From NCBI GenBank assembly GCA_029876055.1, contig CM056876.1, positions 2,604,001 through 2,668,000 of the forward strand: a stretch of 64,000 nucleotides of DNA, given 5' to 3'. Shown piece after piece: positions 1 through 11,218 of this stretch (its first letter is position 1; every line of letters starts with the position of its first letter). The translations under genes and the position numbers were made by a program. The notes beneath the pieces are model-generated. The model did not search any database and was not told where the DNA came from. It saw nothing but the letters and a program-made list of their open reading frames with translations. This DNA comes from Madurella fahalii (lineage: Eukaryota > Ascomycota > Sordariomycetes > Sordariales).

Positions 1-1612
1 TCGCAATGATGATATTTCTTAACCAAGAGAGGATGAGGGCGAGAACATCTTGCTTCTTGAGCAAGAATTGCCGTTTCATCAGAGCCCACACCTGCTGGTG
101 AAAACCTACCGAGTACTCTGATCTCTTTGAGGCACCGCGCCGCTTCTGCTCGCGGACAGCGACGCGGAAGTCGTCATGCTTGCCCCCCTCTTCTACGAGT
201 GTCTTCTTGTATTGCGCCATTTCGTCCTCCAAGTCCTTCGCAAACTTGGACTCCTTGAAAGCGGCTTCCAGAGTGGCCGGGCTGTATGGAGCGTTTTCGA
301 CGGAACGGCCCTCCTGGTACTTGCGCTCAAATGCATCGGTGCAGCCGGTAACGTAATCGGGAGTGGTTTGGCGTGGCCTGGGCATGAAGCCGAGTCCTTC
401 GAAGTAGCTCCTCGCCTCGGAAGCCGGGCCAAAGTAAACCTGTTTGCCCTCATCAATGACCAAGACTTTGTCGAACAGCCGATAAATATTTTCGGAGGCT
501 TGGTAGAGCGAGACGAAGGTGCTTGTCTTGTAAAGGTCCGTCTGGACCCGGAGAGACTTGGCAAAGTCAAGAGCAGTCGAAGCGTCGAGACCTCTCGTAC
601 TGTTGTCCCAGGACAGTACGCAAGCGTTGGTCACCAGCATCTCGGCGATCGAGACTCGCTTCCTCTCGCCGCCGGAGATACCTCGGACGAAGGAATTGCC
701 GACAATGGTCTTGCGGGTATGCTCGATGTTGAACATCTTTAACAGGGTTGTGATGACTTTCTCCTTGAACTGTCTCTTGGTAATCCCAGCGGGAAGCTTG
801 CCGGGAATCTTGACATCGAGAGCAAATCCGAGGGTCTGCTCGACAGTGAGGGTCGGGTGATGGACATCGTCTTCCTCGTTGTAGACGGCCTCTCCGCGGT
901 ATTGCGTGAATTGCTTGGCAGTGAAAGGGCCGTACAGGACCTCACCCTCCACGGCCGTGTAACCGTGTCGTTGATTCGCAATTGTCTTGAGGAAAGTCGT
1001 GCAACCAGACCCAGGCTTGCCTAACACGAGGACCATCTCGCCTGGCTTACAGATGCCCTTGAAGTTGTCCAGAAGGGTAGCCTCGGTGCCTTTCTTGCCA
1101 AACCCGAGCATTCTTCTAATCGGAGTGAGGACGTTGAAGAAGTCAATAAAGGCATCGGGAAAAGTCTTGACATAGTTCGTCTGGCCACCCAACCCTCTTA
1201 CGGTTAAATTCTCCCACAGAACGCCGATGTGCTTGGGCCGAATGCCCGCCTCTCTCTCGGCGTCAAGGTTGCCTCGCAGGACAGCTTCTAGGTCGAACTG
1301 CTCGTAAGTCTCCTCGGACGCTGGAGACGCAGTCTCCAGCTGGCCTTTCTCGTTGTCCCCTAGGCTGCGGTTGCGGCTAACGTGAGACACGTGAGAAAGC
1401 TCCCGGCGCAGCTCCGCAAAGTCGGCCTCGGCCTGCTTGATCGAGATACCGATAGCGCGGGTGGAGCCATTGGGGTTGTTGCGATGAGCCTCTTCCCGAA
1501 GATCCTCCGCATTTCGAGTTCCAGACGAGGTGGAGCATCGAGACTGGAACGACGCCGTAGCCTCGCCGGTCGAGGTGTCTTCGGGCCCTCCCTTCTCCGA
1601 ACCTGCATCCAT
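1..1612 (-). CDS. PDR-type (ABCG) ABC transporter, N-terminal part, cut by window edge
   Basis: Full-size pleiotropic-drug-resistance ABC pump of the plasma membrane, expected to export drugs or lipophilic compounds with ATP; the substrate is unknown. The frame is open without introns from the ATG at 1612 (an in-frame TGA lies just upstream) to base 1, giving about 537 residues. Visible in order: a Ser/Asn-rich N-terminus; the first nucleotide-binding domain with a Walker A GKPGSGCTT at about residue 198; the ABC signature VRGISGGERKRVS; the Walker B region with WDNSTRGLDAST, where Asn replaces the usual Glu/Asp as in many fungal PDR pumps; and the TTPDYVTGCTD motif. The first membrane segments start near base 60 (LALILSW). 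Family members run to about 1,450-1,600 residues, so roughly two thirds lies outside the window. The group is clear; the subfamily is not. Confidence 0.93.
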   Translation of the reverse strand, partial: MDAGSEKGGPEDTSTGEATASFQSRCSTSSGTRNAEDLREEAHRNNPNGSTRAIGISIKQAEADFAELRRELSHVSHVSRNRSLGDNEKGQLETASPASEETYEQFDLEAVLRGNLDAEREAGIRPKHIGVLWENLTVRGLGGQTNYVKTFPDAFIDFFNVLTPIRRMLGFGKKGTEATLLDNFKGICKPGEMVLVLGKPGSGCTTFLKTIANQRHGYTAVEGEVLYGPFTAKQFTQYRGEAVYNEEDDVHHPTLTVEQTLGFALDVKIPGKLPAGITKRQFKEKVITTLLKMFNIEHTRKTIVGNSFVRGISGGERKRVSIAEMLVTNACVLSWDNSTRGLDASTALDFAKSLRVQTDLYKTSTFVSLYQASENIYRLFDKVLVIDEGKQVYFGPASEARSYFEGLGFMPRPRQTTPDYVTGCTDAFERKYQEGRSVENAPYSPATLEAAFKESKFAKDLEDEMAQYKKTLVEEGGKHDDFRVAVREQKRRGASKRSEYSVGFHQQVWALMKRQFLLKKQDVLALILSWLRNIIIA

Positions 1613-4031
1613 CACGGCGTGGGCGTGGCGTCCCGATCAAAGTCCGTGGCAGCGTAAGTGGAAAGCTCTGAGTGGGAGTGGGGATAGAGCGAGAGCTGGG
1701 CTGCTGTTTCGATTTATCAGTCTCGAGATGTAAGCAAGACCAACGCGAGACAAGAATAAGGAGACGACGGACCTTTTATTTTTATATTTTTATTTTTTTT
1801 TCTTTGCCCCCAAAATTAGAGAGTGGTCTAGACGAGGCACTCTTGGGGAAGGGGCAAGGCAAAAAGTCTCTCCAAGAGCTCCACGTGTGATGGGAGGGGT
1901 CGGGGGGGGGGGCCTTCGGGGGAGAGAAGAGAGAAACACCATGGTTCTGGTGCGGACCCAGCCTACGTATAATAAATTGAGAAAATGGGTCTTTGCAAAA
2001 AGAGAAGAAGAAAAAAGAGGCTTGGCGGCCATCCTCAATTCTTACAAATCCAACTCAAGAGATCACTTGCGGTTCGTGAGCCGACCGAACTAACAAGGTT
2101 CTCCTGCGATCTCTTGGAGGGCAGGTCTCCACCAAATGGGGCGGGAGGATTCCAGAAGACGTGCTCTTCCAGAATTGCGCCTCCCGGTATCCGTTGGGGC
2201 TCGGCATTAAGCACCATTTGCACTTGATAGCGGCCCACCGCGGCTTCGGTGCGCACGGCACAGAGTGTCTCCGCCTGTTGGTCCAGTAGTACCTACGGTA
2301 GTGGCACGGAATCACACGCAGGACTGCCCAGTGTGAACCCGCAAGGGCGGATATGTGGGGGCAAGGGCGTTCATTACTTCGGGATGACTCAACAGCCGGC
2401 AACGATCCGGCAGTGTGGAGAAGCCTTGGGGCAGCGCGTCTATTGGGCAATTTCTCTCATGTTCCGGGCCCAAGCATGGGGTGGAGAAGCCGGGAAGACG
2501 CTGCAAGTCTGGTGGATGCTGCGAGCATCTCGCCGGGCAAGTTGCGAGCTGGTCTCGGCTGCTCGGGTGCCATGGCACTTCATACAGTGTGCTACGCTGT
2601 GCAGGCTCCATGGATGGCTTTTCGTAGACAAGCATTTCCGATTAGAAAGTGTTGCTCCCTTCGTATAACGGAAGGACGACGACGAAGATGTTCGTTCGGG
2701 TTTAAGATGGAGATTGCAGATCCCACTTGGTGGTGGGGTACAGAAGCCACCGTCTTGGACAGAGAACCGCGCTGTGGCATGGCGGCCTAAGTGAACCTAA
2801 ACCCCGCCGTCCTAGGGTAACCGGGAAGGCCGCCCACCTGCCGCGAGATGCAACCAATCAGCAGGAACCATTCACCTGCTCACTGCGGGCCAAGCCGCTA
2901 GAACCAGGGAGGGAAGCACCGAAAAGTCGGCGAAACGAGACAAAAAGCCGTCGAAGTTTAACAGACATGGACTCGATGGTAGTACAAAGTACATCACTCC
3001 GATGGAACAAGAGCAATTTCGCCGAAGAGCCTGCAATGACACCGAGCCCAGGGGCAGTAGCGGGCCGGCGGGTAGCGCGCTTCCCCCTTGTTTACGTACA
3101 GTTTTTTTTTTTTTTTTGTTTATTTATTTAATGTTTGTGCCCTCCATATCGAGTTTCCGCCCTCTCTGGGATATGTTTGACTTTTGGTCACCATCTTATC
3201 TTTGGCAAACTCAATTGCAGACACATACTATCCCCCACGCCCCGTGAAAACTCCTGCAGCTCTATCACTGCTTAGGTGTGTCGGATACCCCAAATGCTGC
3301 CAAAGCACGGCCAGTACGAAATCCTTCAAAGAGGTCCTGTAGCGAAACGTGATACCCTTGAAGAGTTACCTATGCTTCGTCACATCTTAGCAACTCGTTC
3401 TCGACCAGAGAATTAAGACCATCCGGAGGCAAGCGTAACAGGCCGATGAAGGGATACGCTGACTTCCGATAGTGTCTCCGCCCACTCAGAGAACTCAAAC
3501 GTGTGAACACAAAGACTAATCCACCCAGTAAACCCCCTTTGACATCCCTTTTACAGACATGAATCACACTATCACTCTACAGCCCAAACCCCATATATGT
3601 GCAGCTATTTCTGAAGCGAGCAATTACAATTCCGCAGTCTATGAACCATGAGCCCCCAGCTATGTCTGTCTGCCCCTTCAAAATACCACCGCCACAGGGC
3701 GCCCGACTATTCAACGATCCGTTCGCCGCAGGCGGGGGAAATGTACGCAATGCATTGGGAAGAAGCGGGTGATGTCAACCGATCTCTCTCCAACACACAC
3801 CTGATTCATAGCCAGACTCGACTCGGCCAAACGCCATGCTATTTCTCATCTCACCAACCGAGGTAGGGACGCCGGCAATGCAAGGTCGGGATGACGAAGC
3901 GAAAGGGTCCTTAGCTTTTGTCTTTATGTGAGCTCGAGCCAACGGGACCCAGACCATGCTGCGAGCGTGGTGTTGCGTCTCCAAGGCGCCAAGGACAGAA
4001 GATGCGCCCGCCGCGCTTCGTGCGACGTCGT
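1613..4031. other. Intergenic, no supported gene
   Basis: This is the upstream region of the ABC transporter and the downstream region of the CK2 beta gene. It holds a T-rich tract near 1770-1802, a G run near 1900-1913, a CCAAT pentamer near 2852 and a T run near 3104-3118. Several ORFs of 60-145 codons overlap each other on both strands; none has a recognisable motif or splice logic. I see nothing coding that I can support. Confidence 0.5.
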
Positions 4032-5127
4032 CTAGAGCTCTGATTCGGCCCCGTTGGCCTCAACGGCCATGGGGCTCCCGTTCTGCGCCTGTCTTTGTCT
4101 CAGCCTCGTGTTTCCCGGAGGACGTCTCCTCGCTATGGGTCTCCCGTTTATATTCATACTCTCGTCATCGTCGTCCGAATCGCCGTGCTCTTCGGCAAAA
4201 TGGCGTGCCTCGTCTAACACGCTCAAGTCGTCTGGCTTGCTGCGCAGCCATTGCATGCGCGGCCCCGAGCGCGCTATCTCGGATACCCTAAAACCGTAAA
4301 TCTTGGGTTCGTAAATCTTGCCGCGGCCTAGGCCCGGGGCGATGTTGCGCGCATACACGCCGTTGATCATGGTATGCTCGTCCGCGGATGACCGGGGTAG
4401 ATTGGCGGCGCTCTCGGCGCCCGTCTTGGTCAGGTCGTACTCGGGGAAGGTAAGGAGAAAGAGGGCGCCAAACGTGCGACCAAAGAAAGCGCCATCCACC
4501 GTCTGGAAACGGCTATTGGGCGGGACGTAAACGTCGAGGCAGGACGGGCAAAAGAGTTTTACGGTGTCTTCGCCGGGTATATCCGACAGCCCGACGGGCA
4601 GCGTCCTGGCCTGGTTGCAGTTGGTCCGAGGGCACATGCCAAAATGGCCCAGCTCGTACTTTTCCGACATTTGCTGTATGCCCGCCCTCGAGCAGATGAA
4701 ACGCTGGTGAATAAGACCATAGAGCATCTCGGCCGACGATTCGATTACCGAGAGGTCGCTGGCAATGCGGCTGTGATGCCTCCTCTCGCCATGGGCCCGG
4801 CCGCCGAGAACATCCCGACCGTCTCCCGAAACGTCTTCGTCGTCCTCTTCGTCTTCGTCTTCGTCATCCTCATCGTCCTCGGGCTCGACATCAAGGATCA
4901 TCTAGGCGGACGAAAACCCATGTCAATATCAACAGCGCATCTGCGTAGTGCAACAGCGGGAACGGTACCTCGAGGGCTTCCTTGTACATGGCGACCTGCG
5001 TTTGCAGGCCCGTGAGGTTGAAGTCATCCTCAATAAACTCCTCGGAGACCTCGGCAAAATACTCGTGGCCGAGCAGAGAGCAAAAGGACGAAATCCACGA
5101 TTCTGGCGTTCCGGAGGAGGTCGACAT
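4032..5127 (-). CDS. CKB1: Casein kinase II regulatory (beta) subunit
   Basis: Regulatory subunit of the constitutive Ser/Thr kinase CK2; it dimerises through a zinc finger and docks the catalytic subunits. Two exons: 5127-4969 and 4901-4032, with a 67-nt intron (GTACCG..CCTAG), giving 342 residues. The start ATG at 5127 gives MSTSSGTPESWISSFC, matching the family N-terminus. Seen: the acidic loop (DEDDEDEDEEDDED) directly after the splice junction, AEMLYGLIHQRFI, and the zinc-finger cysteines at about residues 143, 148, 171 and 174 (CPRTNC and CPSC), then DGAFFGRTFG and YGFRVSE. The acidic insert and the long polar C-terminal tail make it larger than the animal protein, as is usual for filamentous fungi. 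It is divergent from the cupin-like gene at 5538. Identification is very secure. Confidence 0.97.
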
Positions 5128-5537
5128 GGCGTCGATGGGGCTAGAGTCTGAGGGTTGGGTTGGGTCGGAGGTTTGGTTTGTCGGCCGACGCGTTGGCTCC
5201 TCGTCGCCTATGATGAGAGCATGATCGGGCGCACAAACCTGCGCAAACACAAAGGAAATTGACGGTGGGGGTGCCGGCGACTGGTTTGCTTCGCCTTCGG
5301 AATAATGCGATGCTGCGGTTCTTCGTCCCTACCGAAGTGTTCACTGCCCACGCAGGGTGAGCCTGCCCTCGTTTCCCGGCCGCAAAGTGGGAGGGTCTGG
5401 CCATGGTCTGTGCGCCCGGTTCAGCCCCGCGCTTGCTGATGCCTGAATTCTGAATTTCGGGGGGTTGGCACTTGGCAGGGTCGCCCATTCTGTGCTGCCA
5501 CCATCACGTGCTATCGCGTTTTTACAGTAATTTTGCC
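5128..5537. promoter_or_regulatory. Shared divergent promoter region (CK2 beta / cupin-like gene)
   Basis: About 410 bp separate the two divergent ATGs, so both promoters must lie here or overlap the 5' UTRs. No clear TATA box is visible. Assignment rests only on gene orientation. Confidence 0.45.
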
Positions 5538-6761
5538 ATGACGCGTGCCACCTCCGTTCCCCGCGAAAACCGAGGCAGCCCCCGTTCAGCGAAGCCCCCA
5601 ATGCTACACGCAGCTTCCCGCTATCATGTGGCCAAGTCGTCAAGTTTTCCTATCTCGCTACTTCCACAGCAGCGCGTTTCCATTACGCGCACAGCTCGGG
5701 GACTTTCCACGGTCCCTCAAGTGGTTGGGCCAATAGGTGCTGCGGTATTCCGAGAGAGGGCATTTGCGGTTGGGAAGCCTCTTGTCATTCGGTCAGAAAG
5801 CCGGCCAGACGCCGCTGTTCCCGAGGAAAATAGCAATAATGAGACGTCATCCACCGCGCTCCCAGCCCTGGCAAAATGGTTCGCAGCCTCCAAGCAGGGA
5901 GGGGGCGCCGATCTCTCCCCGTATCTCAAGGAGCACTCGGGTCTCATTTTACCATACGAACTCGTCGTCTCTTCCCAAACCCCCATCCCACGCTTCCTAT
6001 CCTGGCTCTCAAGCTCCGCCACGCCCCTGCACAAACACCTCGCCTCGCTCCTCGGGCACCACATCACTCTCAACCACTCGGAAACCCCTCCCATAATAAA
6101 CCCAGACGCAAACACACCCTGCGAAGCCCACTTCCTCCGCTTCGAAGCCCCCTTAGCCCTCCTCTCAGCAGCCCTCGAATTCCACCATCACCACCACCAC
6201 CAGCCCCTCACTCAACTCTACATAGCCCAAGCCCCGCTCTCCCACCTGCCCGCCTCCCTGCAAGCCGACCTGCCCACCCCACCCCTCGTCCTCCACGCCG
6301 GCCGAGGCGACGTCTACAGCTCGAGCATCTGGCTCGGTCTCGAGCCGACGTACACGCCCTGGCACCGGGACCCGAACCCGAACTTCTTTTGCCAGCTGCG
6401 CGGGCGCAAGGCCATCCGGCTGCTCCCGCCGCGCCGCGGGGAGGCGCTGTTCCGGGAGGCGGTGCACAGGGCGAGGCTTGCGGGGGCGGGGGCAAGCCCG
6501 CGGATTCGGGGGGACGAGATGATGCGCGGCCGGGAGAGGCGGGTCCTGTGGGAGGCAGTTTGGGGTCGGAGTGAGGGCGGTGATGGGGATGGGCATGCAG
6601 ACGGAGATGCGCCGTCACCGCCGTCACCGCCAGGCGAGATGGTGGAGGCGGTGGTTGCGGCGGGGGATGCGTTGTTTATCCCGCTAGGGTGGTGGCATAG
6701 CGTGAGGAGTCTGGGAGAGCAGGCGGGCCTGAATGGTTCGGTTAATTGGTGGTTTCGGTGA
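5538..6761 (+). CDS. Cupin/JmjC-like putative Fe(II)/2-oxoglutarate oxygenase, probably mitochondrial
   Basis: Single-exon gene of 407 residues from the ATG at 5538; an in-frame ATG at 5601 would give 386. The fold is inferred from TPWHRDPNPNFFCQL, whose H-x-D pair (about His276 and Asp278) is the metal-binding pair of cupin_8/JmjC proteins, and from GDALFIPLGWWHSV, which supplies the distal His (about 387). The first ~60 residues are rich in Arg and Ser, nearly free of acidic residues, and end in TRTARGLSTVP, which looks like a mitochondrial presequence with its cleavage site. The segment EFHHHHHHQP is a natural run of six His. An acidic/Gly insert (GRSEGGDGDGHADGD) lies before the last strand. 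The substrate (protein, RNA or small molecule) cannot be told from sequence. Confidence 0.8.
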   Translation: MTRATSVPRENRGSPRSAKPPMLHAASRYHVAKSSSFPISLLPQQRVSITRTARGLSTVPQVVGPIGAAVFRERAFAVGKPLVIRSESRPDAAVPEENSNNETSSTALPALAKWFAASKQGGGADLSPYLKEHSGLILPYELVVSSQTPIPRFLSWLSSSATPLHKHLASLLGHHITLNHSETPPIINPDANTPCEAHFLRFEAPLALLSAALEFHHHHHHQPLTQLYIAQAPLSHLPASLQADLPTPPLVLHAGRGDVYSSSIWLGLEPTYTPWHRDPNPNFFCQLRGRKAIRLLPPRRGEALFREAVHRARLAGAGASPRIRGDEMMRGRERRVLWEAVWGRSEGGDGDGHADGDAPSPPSPPGEMVEAVVAAGDALFIPLGWWHSVRSLGEQAGLNGSVNWWFR

Positions 6762-8136
6762 CGCCCCGGGGAGGCTGTAAAAGTAGGACGGAAGAAAGAA
6801 CTGGGATGAGTTATTGATACCAAGAGTGAGATTTATGGGCGAGATCGGGTGGCTGCGGTGTGCAGTTGTTGGTGCTAAGGTATGCTAAGGAATACCACGA
6901 CTTGCAATATGCGGCAACGGAGTGAAGTTGATGGCGGGTCAGGACTGTAACGTAGTACTCGATCCGTTTCAAATTCATGAAGTAATCGGCCATGAATTGT
7001 CATGGGCGATGCTTCTTGTCTCCATACGAGGTGCTCAAGTGCAGCATAAAGTTTGAAATCATCTGCATACCACTAATTCCCGGCGCCTTGAACTCGTTAC
7101 CGGGGAGAAACAGGTTGGACAACCCTAGGCTGTCTGTAAAGATCTGTTCTTCTTTTGGTCTGACCTGGATAACTTGACTTGAATTTCGCGAGATATCGTT
7201 CGTAATCCTGTCATAAGCATGATATTTATGGACCCAAAACAGCTGCTAAGAGCTACCGTACTGCTTGTCGGGGAAAGTTGAGTGTAGTAGAAGTCAGTAT
7301 AACTGGGGGGTTATTATAACTTAGACAAGCGGGTTAATAACTAGTTGCAGATTACCCTAGCGCTTAGTATAAACAATCAAGACCGATATATTCGGAGCTA
7401 TACGTTATATAAAGTGTAGGTAATGCGACTTTCGTGTCCCGGATATGTTTATGAGTACTAAGATTGAACTCGCGATAATTACAGGTAATGCTAAGATGAT
7501 ATGTTTAGACGCATGATTTTTTAGTTTCTTATTTTGTTATTCTTACGGCAGCAGAAAATATCTCTCCTTACAAAAAGGATTACTTACGAATACAATGGCT
7601 AGTTGTCCGCATCTCAAATCACCAGACCCGTCAAAAAGAGGTGAAAAGCTGGTGATGTGTATATCGATGTTGAGGAAGAGGCGTAGCTCGGGCCTGGGCT
7701 CTCAAGTGCCTATTGGCAATTGCCTACAATCGATGAAGTACAGGCAGAGTGTACAGATCGTGAAGCGCTCCTTCCTCAAGAGGCTATCTAAATGATATAT
7801 CTTATCCATACGTGATATGTATCTATCCGCCCGTCCTCAGATACGGGTATCACTTAACTACCGTTTAGAACATTAGCAAAAATCTTTAGGTATCTGCTAA
7901 CAGGTTCTAATGCTCTACATTGGTCCGATTAAAAATAAAAAAAAAATTCCATATGCAAACCGTAACTGAGTTACTAAATCCTTCGGTAGGTTCGGCCACC
8001 TCCCGTTTAATGCCAAGACGAGAAGTATACGGGAAGACACAAGTCAAGAGCCAAAGCTCCAAACTTTAGCCAACCCGGATATCTGCCTCTTCTAGGATTT
8101 AGACTCTAACCTATACCACTGTCTTGTACCTTGATT
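6762..8136. other. AT-rich gene-free stretch, probably decayed repeat
   Basis: From about 7000 to 8100 the base composition drops to AT-rich sequence with many TA dinucleotides (for example ttataacttaga, gatatatcttatcc) and no coherent frame longer than about 65 codons. This contrasts with the GC-rich exons on either side. It resembles sequence mutated by repeat-induced point mutation, but I see no transposase or reverse-transcriptase motif to name the parent element. Confidence 0.45.
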
Positions 8137-11100
8137 CTAGGTGCAGCCCAACAGTTTCCACAACTGCCCGAGGCGTCGTCGCCTCGTTTTCCGCCCAGGG
8201 TTTGACGTGGAGGCGGCCGCCTCATTCTCCTCTTTGGCATCTTGCTTGGAATCCGAAGGAGCATCATGCTTGTCGTCGAAAAGCCCGAGATGGCTGCCGT
8301 TCGAGAGGACATCATGCTTGCCATTCAAAAGAGCTTGATGATTGTCATCCAGAGGGGCGTGATCCCTGGCATTTGAAGGGACATTATGCTCGTCATCCAA
8401 GGTGGTGTTATGCCTGTCATCCGGATAGACAATTTTTTCCAGAATTTCGACAGCTTCCTTCAGGAAATCGGTGGTACCTTGTTCCGCTACGGCTGGAATG
8501 ATCCCGTCTCTTGCGATCCGAGCAAGTTTTAGGACCTTTTTGAGCCCGCCAAACCAACGCTGGAATTTATCTTGCAAGAACAGCTTGAGGAGACATCGCC
8601 GTGTATTAGCCTGCATGAACCAAAGCTCCCCGAGCACGATATTGGCCAAGATCCGAGAGAAGTGGTTAACTGTAGTGAAAGGGTCCTCGTCCTGCTGTAA
8701 TTTCTCTGCCACGTAAGCACCAATCGGGACAATTGCCGCCACGTCGAAATTGCCGTCGAGCGATAGACTTTTCTCAAAGGTGATTTTGGCAATTGGGCCC
8801 CTCTTTTGGCAGATCTGATCACGTCTTCCCTGGGCATCGCGGAGGAAATGCACCAGTTGGCGGTTCCCCCAGCCCCACACCAAAGATGATCCGTATTTAA
8901 AAGTCGACCGGGTTTTGTAGTCTTCCAATCGATCAAGGGCTTCAATGAGGACCTTCCTGTCTGGGTGGTACCAAGCAATGCTGGATGCTAGATGGAGCGA
9001 ATCTCCGGTATCCCTGTGGACGAAGGGTCTTCCTGGATCAACATACAGGCGCCGTTCAAGCACTCTACTCAGAGCCTCGCCCTTCAGAACCCAGAAACAT
9101 GGGCAGAAGTCCTGATCCGTCGCCAATAAGATGCTTTGCCAGTTATCAGCTACCCAATCGCTCGCAGTCCGGTGCATGAATTCGACCTTGGTGTACGCAA
9201 GGCCGCTTGAAGTATCGGTTAGCTCGAGGAGACCGCCGGTACGGCTCATCAATTTGCGCTCCACAGACCTAAGGGCCCCTTTCAGGTATGTCTCCGTAAC
9301 ATCGGACGTGCTGATGTTGATTGGGACCTCTGTATCTCCGAACCATAAAGTTAGGGCAAACAGCTCCATTCCCATGTTGTAGCAAACATTCTTGACGCGA
9401 AAGAAGCGGGCTGCCTCGAGGCGAAATCGCGGACTAGTCCGATGCCAGATGTAGCGGAACAGATCGGACACGGCGCTTGGGAGTTTCTCAACCTCAGCTT
9501 GCAAGTCCTGGGCGCTCGCTCCTTCCTGAAAGCACGATTCCAGAAGCGCTGAGATGACCGAGACCCAAAGAAAAACGCCCTGTGATTTCTCCACTAGGTC
9601 TGCGATGATCTTACGTGCCGTTTGCGGGTTCGTGTCAGCAAAGTCTTGGTACCCCGGGCTGTTGTGAAGTCGCTCTTGGACGAAAAGCTTGATGTCCTGC
9701 CGAGTGAGGTGGTGAAGCTGAAGTTGCGGGTTAGTTTTGTACTCGTCTCTAAAGATGTTCCAAGGTCGGCTGCTCGCGCAGATCTTCACCCCGGGCCTCT
9801 TATTAGCTTCGCGTAACAGTTCGACTAGCTGGGCGTGATTTTCATGAAATTCATCCAGTCCGTCAATGATCAGTGTCAGCCTCCAAGTCTCCCCCAGGGC
9901 TGCCAGAAGGTTTCGAAAGGCCATGGTCAACTCGTCCATTGTCGGCTTGGGTAAGTCCACCAGCATGTCTCCCTGAAAAAACCGCAGTAGGATCCATCTC
10001 CCAGGAAATAGCTTTACCACAAGCTGGGGTTCCTGTTGTAAGACGTCTGAGAGCAACGTTCGCAGCAGTCCTTCACATGATTTTTGGAGGTAGTCTGCCC
10101 CTGCAGTCCACGCATAAAACCGGGCCAGGAGGGGACGTGAGCTACCTGCCCATTTTGTCAGGGATTCGTGAAGTCTGGGGTCATTGGCAATAAACTTGAC
10201 CAAGGTTGATTTTCCTGCGCCCGGCTTTCCGGTGATCCAGTAAATGCCACTATGCTCAGACTTGGCCTCCAGCCACTTTGGGAAGTCGGACCACAGTGGT
10301 CGGCCGTTCTCAGATGTCTGGGGATCGCTGAATATTCACTCATACGTGGAAACGTGTTTCTTGGGGATGCTTGTCTCGCGTTTCCCCATGGAGTCGAAAA
10401 ACAGACATCCAAAAACGGTGTCCAGCTTATCGCCGTATTTCTCACGCAGATCCATGGTGTCCATCGACAATTCTTCTAAATGCTGACTCGCTTTCCACCT
10501 GTCACTCAGGACATAGCGGGCCATGGCGGGCATCTCAGATTCGACAGTCGATGACCACGTGTCGATGAGGCCCACCATATCCGCGCTGAACTTCTTGGTG
10601 GCATGGTCAATTCTATCCAGTGTGGCCGCCATGGTTGCCTGCTGTTTTGCGAACTGCTGCAGCTCGAGACCAGTTTTGGAGGCCTCGCCTCTGTGAAAAC
10701 CTGGGGATTAGCTTCAATTCCAGTTTACACCCCCAGCGCTACTGTGTGCGCAGAACTGGGAGAAAGAAAGCATGGACTTACAGGAGCAGGGACAAAAGAG
10801 CCGCCATCATCTGCTGGCGAATTTGGCCCAATCGACCCACTAGGCCTTCGACTTCGGCATCCGAAGCGACCCTTCTCAGAGCGACTCGCCAGCTATCGAC
10901 CGCCAGTGATATCTTGCTAGAACCTTGGGCCTTGAGCTTGCTGAAGATGCGCTGAAGTTCATCGCTGACGTTGTCGCATTCGCGGCAGAGACGTAGAAAG
11001 ACATCGTGAGTCGTGCCCCCATCCCCTACTTCTAACCTTGCCTTTACATCGCCAGCGATACGCCTGAGGTCGTTGGATATGACGGATATCTCGACGTCTC

Positions 11101-11218
11101 GGGTGGGTTGGCCTGACGAGGATTCGTAAATCTCGTGCGCGCTCTTCAATAGGCGGTAACCAAAGTCGGAAAACTGCACAACAGCAGCTGAAATGGACAG
11201 GGCGCTGAGCGGATCCAT
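8137..11218 (-). CDS. NACHT NLR-like (STAND) protein interrupted by one in-frame TGA (possible pseudogene)
   Basis: Fungal NLR-like signal-transducing NTPase, the class linked to heterokaryon incompatibility and non-self response. Exon 1 is 11218-10782 and exon 2 is 10690-8137, with a 91-nt GTAAGT..CACAG intron; together 997 codons including the final stop. N-terminal helical domain: MDPLSALSISAAVVQFSDFG. The NACHT domain has Walker A GKPGAGKST (about residues 300-308) and Walker B LTLIIDGLDEF (about 417-427). The frame is continuous across the two halves except for a TGA at 10338-10336 (codon about 264), in the context STYE-stop-IFSDP where relatives carry Trp (EWIFSDP). No intron of plausible length removes it: the only in-phase option would be 18 nt. 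It may be a pseudogene, a sequencing error, a strain polymorphism or readthrough. No C-terminal ankyrin, WD or TPR array is seen; the tail is a degenerate Asp/His-rich repeat and a basic end. Confidence 0.82.

Noticed and set aside
2353..2790. 145-codon plus-strand ORF upstream of the ABC transporter
   Set aside because: No motif, overlaps other ORFs of similar length on both strands, and no splice or start context supports it.
5128..5250. N-terminal extension of CK2 beta (open frame continues upstream)
   Set aside because: The extension starts at a non-ATG codon, and the family N-terminus begins at the ATG at 5127.
5472..5537. Longer start for the cupin-like protein
   Set aside because: The codon at 5472 is TTG; the first in-frame ATG is at 5538.
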